Source: Chloroflexota bacterium
GTDB lineage: Bacteria > Chloroflexota > Limnocylindria > Limnocylindrales > CSP1-4
Assembly (NCBI GenBank): GCA_017853275.1
Contig: JAFMJV010000020.1
Span: 1-49,491 of the forward strand
DNA: 49,491 bases
Reading direction: 5' to 3'
In this document: positions 44,799 to 49,491 of the stretch, piece after piece
Layout of the letters: each line of letters starts with the position of its first letter
Position numbering within the stretch: position 1 is the first letter of the stretch
Program-made: the position numbers and the translations under genes
The notes under the pieces: generated by a model
Told to the model about the DNA's origin: nothing
The model's input: the letters and a program-made list of their open reading frames with translations, nothing else
Databases searched by the model: none

Positions 44799-46794
44799 CG
44801 GCGCGCGGCGCGCCCGCGTCGCGGACCGCGGGGAGCAGCGCCCCGGCAAGGCCCGCGACGAGGGTGACGGCACCGAGGATGGCGAAGATCGTGCCCGGCG
44901 GGACGACCCCCGCAGCGAGCGAGGAGACGGCCGCGGCGCCCGTCATCGCACCGAAGACGATGCTCGAGCGGATCGCGACCACCCGTCCCATCAGCGTGCC
45001 CGGCACGAGCTCGCCGAAGAGCGTCTGCGAGGGCACGAGCCAGACGAGGTTGAAGAGGCCCACGAGGAAGCTCGCCGCGAGCGCCAGCGCGACCTCGCCC
45101 GCGAGCCCGAGGACGATCGTGGAGAGACCCATGAGCGCGAAGCCCACGATGACGAGACGGCCGCGGCCCAGGCGGCTGCCGATCGCGCCCACGACGAACC
45201 CGCCGACCAGGTTCCCGAGCCCGAGGACGGCTTCCAGGAGACCGAGCGTCTCGGCGAGGCCGGGGACGGCTCCATCGACGGGCGCCGGCGCCCCGATGAG
45301 GAGGAAGACGTACGCGGGGGTGAGCGCGAGCGTGGCGCCCACCGAGAGCTGGCCCACGGTGCTCACGATCGTGTTCTGGAAGAGGGGAGGGCTCGCACGC
45401 AGGAAGCGCCACCCCTCGCGCAGATCGGCGATCACGCCCGCGACCAGCCGTTGCGTCCGGGGAGCGGCCACGCGCACCACCGGGGGGATCGCGATGCCCA
45501 GGAGGAGGAGCGCGCTCGCGAGGTAGGTCGCCGCATCCAGCCAGAAGGCGAGCGCCACGTTCGCCCCGAGGAAGGCGATGAGGGCCCCGGCGATCGGGTA
45601 GCCCGCGATCTCGGCGATCGTCTCACCGGTCCACAGCGCGCCGTTCGCGGCGAGCAGGTCCTCCTCGCGGACGATCCGTGGCACCGCCGCTGCGCGCGCG
45701 GGCCGGAAGAAGCAGCTCACCGTGGTGACGAGGAAGACGAGGGGATAGACGAGCCACAGCTCGACCGAGGCGGCGACGGGGATGAGGAGGACGAGGCCGC
45801 CCCGGATGAGGTCGGCCGCGATCATCGTCCGGCGATGGTCCCAGCGGTCCACGAAGGTTCCCGCGATCGGGCCGAGGAGGAGGTTCGGGAGCATCGCCGA
45901 GACGAAGACGAGCGCCGAGAGGACGGGCGAACCGGTGAGACCGATGACGAGGACGCCGAGGGCGACCTGGTTCAGCCGGTCGCCGAAGACGCCGATCGTC
46001 TGGGCGAGCCAGAAGGCGCTGAAGCGGGCATCCCCGGCAAGGCGGAGATAGGGGTGCGCGCGGATCCGACCGCCGATCGAGCGGCCGGCCGGTGCCGTCC
46101 CGCCCGTCGCGGTCCCGGACGTCCCGTGGGCAGCCACGGGAGCGGCAAGGCCCGGTCCGCGGCCGCCACCCAGGATGAGCGGGCGCGGCTGAAGGTCGGT
46201 GGCGGGGGGCGATCCGCTCCACAGCGAGACGCCTCCGTCGCGCTCCTCGCCCGTGCGGCGCAGGGCGTCCACAAGGAGCCAGCCGAGCCCGGTCGCGATC
46301 GCCACGTCGCCGATGCTCACGACGTTCGTGAGCGGGCCGAGCGGGACCGGGATGACATCGCCGAGTGGCCCGGCCTGGAGGAGGAAGGCAAGGTCCACGC
46401 CGGCCGGCAGGAGGACCTGCCAGCCTGCGGCCAGCTCCGCCACCGGGATCCCCACCGCATCGAGGGCGGGCCCCCAGGCGGGCATCCGGCCGTCGTTGAC
46501 GACGATCGCGAGGGCGTTCCCGAGGACCCCGGCGAGGACGAGGAGGATCCCGGGGATCGAGCGGTTGAGCCAGAGGGCACCGGCAAGGACCGCGAAGGCG
46601 CCGGCCAGGAGGGGGAGGCGGAGCTCTTCCGCGGGTGCGAACCCCCGCACGATGAGAGCCTGGGTCCCGTAGCGGATGACGAGCGCGGCGAGGATCAGGC
46701 CGGCATACCGGAAGCGCAGGTAGCGGAGCGCCGCGAGGCGGCCCCCGAGAAGGAGCCCGATCGTCAGGCCGGCGAGGATGCCGAGGAGGATCAC
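44794..46794 (-). CDS. DUF5317-MFS transporter fusion
   Basis: A 666-residue protein with a GTG start. Residues 1 to about 175 match a DUF5317 membrane protein: about five helices, NDGRMPAWGPALD in an outside loop, and PLGPLTNVVSIGDVAIATGLGWLLVDAL near the end. A flexible Gly/Pro/Thr-rich linker (about 176-245) leads to a twelve-helix MFS domain (about 246-660, MFS_3/enterobactin-exporter-like) with the loop VDRWDHRRTMIAADLIRGG. DUF5317 genes are normally separate. The upstream HD-GYP gene ends 16 nt before it, so a shared operon is likely. Transport substrate unknown. Confidence 0.85.
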   Translation of the reverse strand: MILLGILAGLTIGLLLGGRLAALRYLRFRYAGLILAALVIRYGTQALIVRGFAPAEELRLPLLAGAFAVLAGALWLNRSIPGILLVLAGVLGNALAIVVNDGRMPAWGPALDAVGIPVAELAAGWQVLLPAGVDLAFLLQAGPLGDVIPVPLGPLTNVVSIGDVAIATGLGWLLVDALRRTGEERDGGVSLWSGSPPATDLQPRPLILGGGRGPGLAAPVAAHGTSGTATGGTAPAGRSIGGRIRAHPYLRLAGDARFSAFWLAQTIGVFGDRLNQVALGVLVIGLTGSPVLSALVFVSAMLPNLLLGPIAGTFVDRWDHRRTMIAADLIRGGLVLLIPVAASVELWLVYPLVFLVTTVSCFFRPARAAAVPRIVREEDLLAANGALWTGETIAEIAGYPIAGALIAFLGANVALAFWLDAATYLASALLLLGIAIPPVVRVAAPRTQRLVAGVIADLREGWRFLRASPPLFQNTIVSTVGQLSVGATLALTPAYVFLLIGAPAPVDGAVPGLAETLGLLEAVLGLGNLVGGFVVGAIGSRLGRGRLVIVGFALMGLSTIVLGLAGEVALALAASFLVGLFNLVWLVPSQTLFGELVPGTLMGRVVAIRSSIVFGAMTGAAAVSSLAAGVVPPGTIFAILGAVTLVAGLAGALLPAVRDAGAPRAA

Positions 46795-46810
46795 GCGCCC
46801 GGCCGCGCGC

Positions 46811-48217
46811 TCAGGCGGGTCCCGCCGGGGGCTCGGACGGGCGATCCCCGCCCTGGGCCCGGGCCGCGTCCGCGCGCTGTCGTGCCAGCTCGCCGATCAT
46901 CGGGACCGGCGGCTCGGGCACGGCGTCTGCGGCCGGCCGCGGCCAGCGTCCCCGCCCGGTCTCCGTGCGTGCGAAGGCATCCACGACACCGGGGTCGAAC
47001 TGGATGCCGCTGTACTTCCGCAGCTCGGCGAGGGCCTGCGCGGGCGTCAGCGGGTTCAGCCGGTAGGGCCGGACGGCGGTCATCGCCTCGAAGGCATCGG
47101 CGACATGGAGGATCCGTGCGAGGAGCGGGATCTCCTCACCCACGAGCGCGCGCTCCACGCCGTCGACCTCCACCCGCGGGTAGCCCGACCCGTTGTACCA
47201 CTGGTGGTGGTGGAGGATGACCGGGAGGATCGGCTCCAGGGCATCGACGTCGCGGAGGATGTCGCGCCCTTTCTCGGGATGAGCGTTCATCGCGACGCGC
47301 TCCTCGCGGTTCAGGCGGGACGGCTTGAGGAGGACCGCGTCCGGGATCCCGATCTTGCCCACGTCGTGGAGGAGGCCACCCCACTGGAGCTTCTCCAGGT
47401 CGACCTCGCCGAGCCCCATCTCCTCGCCGATCTCCACCGCGATCGAGGAGACGTGCTCGGAATGCTTCTTCGTGGAGGGGTCACGGGCGTCGATCGCGGA
47501 GGCGAGCGCGCGGATCGTCTGGACGAACATCCGCCGGATCTCCACGACGGAGGCATACGCGGCCCGGGTCGTGTAGAGCGGGAGGGCGAAGAGGAGCGCG
47601 ACCACGTAGCCCACGTGCTCGTATGCGAGCGCCATCAGCCAGGCGAGCGGGACGAGGCCGAGGAGGCCGAGGCCGTAGGCACGCAGGTCCGCCGCGAGGA
47701 CCTCGCGCAGGCTGCGCGACTGGCGGATGGCGATCGCGAGCCCGGAGAAGAGCTCCCCGGTGACGAAGAAGACGATCCCTGCAAGGACGGCCGCCACGAG
47801 CGTCTGCAGCGTGTCCGGCAGGGCGCCACCGGCGAGCGCGAGGTAGAGCCAGCCGGCGAGCACGGCCCCGATCACCGCCGAGGCGTGGTTGTAGAGCGTC
47901 CCGTACCAGGGGACCTCGCGGCGCAGCTCGCGCAGGTCGGTCGTCCCAAGCGCGGCCACGATCAGGCCTGCGGTCGGTCCGCCCACGAGGATGCTCGCGA
48001 GGAGGGGTGCGATGAAGACGCTGACCGCGGGTCCCCGGGGAGACTGGATCGGCGCCATGCTCGCCGCCGTGGTGAGGGCGATCCAGAAGAGCAGCCCCTC
48101 GGCGGTCAGGCCGCCCGGCGCGCCGAGCCGGAGAGGCGTCAGCACCACGGACGCGCCGGCAAGCCCGACGGCGATCGCGATGACCGCAGCGACGAGGAGG
48201 GCGAGCGCCCGCGTCAT
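46811..48217 (-). CDS. HD-GYP domain protein with N-terminal membrane domain
   Basis: A 468-residue protein. About eight membrane helices (residues 1 to about 205) have a seven- or eight-helix sensor layout. The HD-GYP domain (about 215-400) has LLHDVGKIGIPDAVLLKP, and a HHHQWYNGSGYP segment in which the usual HHE-x-x-DG is altered while GYP is kept; LARILHVADAFEAMTAVRPYR follows. Most HD-GYP proteins hydrolyse cyclic di-GMP. A start at 48262 is possible, but that ATG lies within the TATGCT -10 element, so the ATG at 48217, followed by a clean signal anchor (MTRALALLVAAVIAIAVG), is preferred. Confidence 0.87.
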   Translation of the reverse strand: MTRALALLVAAVIAIAVGLAGASVVLTPLRLGAPGGLTAEGLLFWIALTTAASMAPIQSPRGPAVSVFIAPLLASILVGGPTAGLIVAALGTTDLRELRREVPWYGTLYNHASAVIGAVLAGWLYLALAGGALPDTLQTLVAAVLAGIVFFVTGELFSGLAIAIRQSRSLREVLAADLRAYGLGLLGLVPLAWLMALAYEHVGYVVALLFALPLYTTRAAYASVVEIRRMFVQTIRALASAIDARDPSTKKHSEHVSSIAVEIGEEMGLGEVDLEKLQWGGLLHDVGKIGIPDAVLLKPSRLNREERVAMNAHPEKGRDILRDVDALEPILPVILHHHQWYNGSGYPRVEVDGVERALVGEEIPLLARILHVADAFEAMTAVRPYRLNPLTPAQALAELRKYSGIQFDPGVVDAFARTETGRGRWPRPAADAVPEPPVPMIGELARQRADAARAQGGDRPSEPPAGPA

Positions 48218-48249
48218 CGGAGGACGCGCGGCGCGGGTGAGTGAGTCAT
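48214..48249 (-). other. Eleven-codon leaderless mini-ORF overlapping the HD-GYP start
   Basis: ATG at 48249 is 8 nt after TATGCT and opens MTHSPAPRVLR. Its TGA overlaps the HD-GYP ATG as ATGA (48217-48214). There is no ribosome-binding site for the HD-GYP ATG itself. Confidence 0.4.
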
Positions 48250-48257
48250 CGGAGAAG

Positions 48258-48263
48258 AGCATA
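48258..48263 (-). promoter_or_regulatory. -10 element TATGCT for the HD-GYP gene
   Basis: Minus-strand TATGCT abuts the preceding hairpin 48264-48288 and lies 8 nt before the mini-ORF ATG. Confidence 0.45.
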
Positions 48264-48288
48264 GGGGGAGGACGGCAAGTCCTCCCCC
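48264..48288 (-). terminator. Strong GC hairpin, probable terminator after the small membrane peptide gene
   Basis: GGGGGAGGAC and GTCCTCCCCC pair over 10 bp with a 5-nt loop. On the minus strand it is followed by TATGCTCTTCT, which has only a few T residues. It lies 30 nt downstream of the small-peptide stop and directly before the HD-GYP promoter. Confidence 0.5.
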
Positions 48289-48292
48289 TCGC

Positions 48293-48310
48293 GCCGCCCG
48301 TTCGGGCGGC
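48293..48310 (-). terminator. Second GC hairpin after the small peptide gene
   Basis: GCCGCCCG and CGGGCGGC pair perfectly over 8 bp around a 2-nt centre, starting 8 nt after the peptide's stop codon. With the next hairpin it forms a tandem that could stop transcription or protect the RNA 3' end. Confidence 0.4.
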
Positions 48311-48318
48311 CGGCTCGA

Positions 48319-48408
48319 CTAGAAGGGCCGGACCCCTGCGCCACCCGCGACCGCGATGATCGCGAGGAGGGCGAGGACCATGCCCGCGCGCACGTTCAGG
48401 CCGTGCAT
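48319..48408 (-). CDS. Small single-pass membrane peptide, 29 residues
   Basis: ATG at 48408 opens a 29-residue frame (MHGLNVRAGMVLALLAII, then AVAGGAGVRPF) ending at 48319. GGTGA, part of the ideal anti-SD match, lies 5 nt upstream. A GTG at 48417 would add three residues. An in-frame stop at 48427-48429 blocks any longer form. Residues about 10-26 are a hydrophobic helix; the ends are short, with a basic N-terminus and a positive VRPF tail. I know of no family. Its distinct ribosome-binding site, the two hairpins right after it and the structured leader before it all support a real gene. Confidence 0.5.
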   Translation of the reverse strand: MHGLNVRAGMVLALLAIIAVAGGAGVRPF

Positions 48409-48670
48409 CGGGCTCACCAGCCCTTGCTACCGGCGTTCGGCTCCACTGCGTGCCCCTTTCCGGGTCCCCATGAGGGGACCCACCGACTTCCGTCGTCGGG
48501 GGGGTGCACCACTCGCTCCCCGTCGCCCCAGGTGCCCAGCTTCAGGCGGCGGTTCTGCGCGTCCGTCCATCGACCTACCGGTACGTTCGTACTGGGAGGG
48601 TCGCGGATGGTCCGGTCGTGTGGGGGCCCTCAGCCTACGCAGGAATGCGTAGGCGGGACCGGATCGCACG
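48409..48670 (-). ncRNA. Hairpin-rich intergenic leader (262 nt), possible structured RNA
   Basis: No gene of normal size lies here. On the minus strand, from 5' to 3', four inverted repeats appear: GCCTACGC/GCGTAGGC (48633-48654, 8 bp, 6-nt loop), a stem around GTACG/CGTAC (48579-48596), CCGAC/GTCGG (48483-48499, 7-nt loop) and GGGTCCCC/GGGGACCC (48463-48482, 8 bp, TCAT loop on the minus strand). It leads into the small membrane peptide. I could not match it to RNase P, SRP RNA, tmRNA or a standard riboswitch. It may be a cis-regulatory leader, or the 3' end of the regulator transcript plus the peptide's promoter. Confidence 0.4.
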
Positions 48671-49491
48671 CTAGGGCTCCTCGTCGGCGACCACCTCCTC
48701 ATAGGGCGGTGGCTCCTCGTCCAGGGCATCGCGGTGGGCCGTCGCGAAGTGCGCGTACGCCTCCCGCGAGGCGGCAAGGGACCCCGTCCCGCGCAGCGCC
48801 CGGATGAGGGCGGGATAGAGTTCGAGCGCCTCCGGGTCGATGGTGAGCGCGTGGGTGAGGACGGCGGTCGCATCGCCCGGGCGACCGAGGCTCATCGCCC
48901 GCAGGGCAGCCTCCTCCGTCAGTCGCAGGAAGGCGGTGTGGACCCGCTGCCGCCAGCTCTCCGACCACTCCTCGTATTCGAACTCCGGCGCGAAGCGTCC
49001 CGTGTAGGAGGCGGCGAGCGAGATCATCGCGCGCAGCTCCGTACCGGGCGCCATCACCGATGTGGCCTGGCGCAGGAACGCAGCGGACCGGACCTGGACG
49101 AGGTCCGGCTCCAGGTAGACGAGCTCACCTTCCATGGGGACGAAGTCGACGAGCAGGCGGGCCACATCGTCCTCCGGGCTGATCTCCCGCCGGAGGAAGT
49201 AGAGGGTCTGGTGGAGGCTGTTCGTGGCCTGGTCCGCATCCGCATCCGGCCAGAGCGCCTCCATCACCTGCTCCCGGGTCGCCGACTGGCCGGGCCGCGT
49301 GACGAGGTAGAGGAGGAGGGCGGCGGCCCTCCGTCGGATCGACCCGATCGCCACGACCCGGTCTCCGACGGCGATCGACGAGCGCCCGAGGTCATGGACG
49401 ATCAGCGTCGGGCTCTGCCGGCGCGCGAGACTACGCGCGAGGCGGCGATCGCCCGCCTGCCGATGCCGTACGCGCTCCCACGCTTCGAGGA
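48671..49491 (-). CDS. BTAD-type transcriptional regulator, C-terminal part (partial)
   Basis: The frame is open from the stop at 48671 to the window edge (272 residues visible). There is a standard start at 49354, but the coherent LIVHDLGRSSIAVGDRVV strand precedes it, so the gene is longer. Visible parts: a tail of an upstream helical domain, an OmpR-like winged helix (RRRAAALLLYLVTRPG, REQVMEALWPDAD, LHQTLYFLRREI), then a BTAD/TPR domain (EWSESWRQRVHTAFLRLTEEAAL, ALTIDPEALELYPALIRAL). A C-terminal BTAD usually follows an ATPase/TPR body as in MalT/AfsR-like regulators, so a large protein is expected. Confidence 0.75.
   Translation of the reverse strand, partial: LEAWERVRHRQAGDRRLARSLARRQSPTLIVHDLGRSSIAVGDRVVAIGSIRRRAAALLLYLVTRPGQSATREQVMEALWPDADADQATNSLHQTLYFLRREISPEDDVARLLVDFVPMEGELVYLEPDLVQVRSAAFLRQATSVMAPGTELRAMISLAASYTGRFAPEFEYEEWSESWRQRVHTAFLRLTEEAALRAMSLGRPGDATAVLTHALTIDPEALELYPALIRALRGTGSLAASREAYAHFATAHRDALDEEPPPYEEVVADEEP

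Noticed and set aside
46791-46814. A CTG-started bridging mini-ORF between the HD-GYP and MFS genes, and a similar one at 43932-43955 before pcm
   Set aside because: CTG is a rare start codon and both frames could arise by chance, so they were not counted with the ATG/GTG mini-ORFs.
48409-48670. A c-di-GMP-I riboswitch, suggested by CCGGTAGGT on the minus strand and the nearby HD-GYP gene
   Set aside because: The rest of the aptamer core (the CAGGGCAAACC and GGGACGCAAAGCC blocks) is absent on either strand. TPP, cobalamin and FMN cores were also not found.
48356-48807. Two plus-strand frames of 98 and 134 residues across the hairpin region
   Set aside because: They are Arg/Pro-rich with no motif, run through perfect inverted repeats and extend antisense into the BTAD gene.

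Overview
The window is very GC-rich and almost fully packed with genes, on both strands. There is no sign of a phage, insertion sequence, CRISPR array, rRNA or tRNA. Three things suggest a monoderm bacterium of the phylum Chloroflexota, perhaps a soil or freshwater Limnocylindria/Ellin6529-type lineage: the gene order DUF1385-prfA-prmC-glyA-(MraY-like)-ATP synthase-murA-mreB, an actinobacterial-type SerC, and a Tad pilus set without visible outer-membrane parts. That placement is inference from gene content, not from a marker-gene tree.

Region 1 (1-17092, + strand) is a housekeeping block. It holds a DUF1385 membrane protein, release factor 1 and its methyltransferase PrmC, SHMT, a WecA/MraY-like phosphotransferase and the whole F1Fo ATP synthase (AtpZ-like, a, c, b, delta, alpha, gamma, beta, epsilon). 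MurA (catalytic Cys replaced by Asp), MreB, a PHP phosphoesterase and a flippase-like membrane protein follow. Most neighbours overlap by ATGA/GTGA or are separated by a few bases, so long co-transcribed units are likely.

Region 2 (17114-26547) is mixed. It holds an XRE regulator, endonuclease IV, a DUF2087 protein, SerC, an APC permease, a short HPF/RaiA, ComF, a GT87 membrane protein and a Na+/phosphate cotransporter-PhoU fusion. Three exact 11-nt direct repeats upstream of the last gene look like a Pho box.

Region 3 (26544-35370, - strand) holds CpaE-CpaF-TadB-TadC-DUF192 (Tad pilus motor and inner-membrane platform). Beside it are a DegS-like kinase, a LuxR-type response regulator and a second kinase-like protein that lacks recognisable ATP-binding motifs and probably starts at AUC. 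A secreted protein of unknown function comes next.

Region 4 (35490-43173) is a surface-glycan cluster: two multi-membrane GT39-like proteins, a GT2, a FemAB/BioF2-type acyltransferase, a GT4 and a PIG-L deacetylase. Region 5 (43212-49491, - strand) has Pcm, a membrane-anchored Pro/Thr-repeat protein, a DUF5317-MFS fusion and an HD-GYP protein. It also has a roughly 400-nt hairpin-rich intergenic unit that ends in a 29-residue membrane peptide gene and two hairpins, and the C-terminal part of a BTAD regulator that runs off the window.

Two regulatory themes recur. First, many genes have a TAnnnT-like -10 element only 6-11 nt before the start codon, which implies leaderless mRNAs. Second, several genes begin with ATGA/GTGA whose TGA closes a 5-14 codon mini-ORF directly upstream, which suggests translational coupling from a leader peptide. 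No alignment or folding program was used; all motif positions were read by eye.
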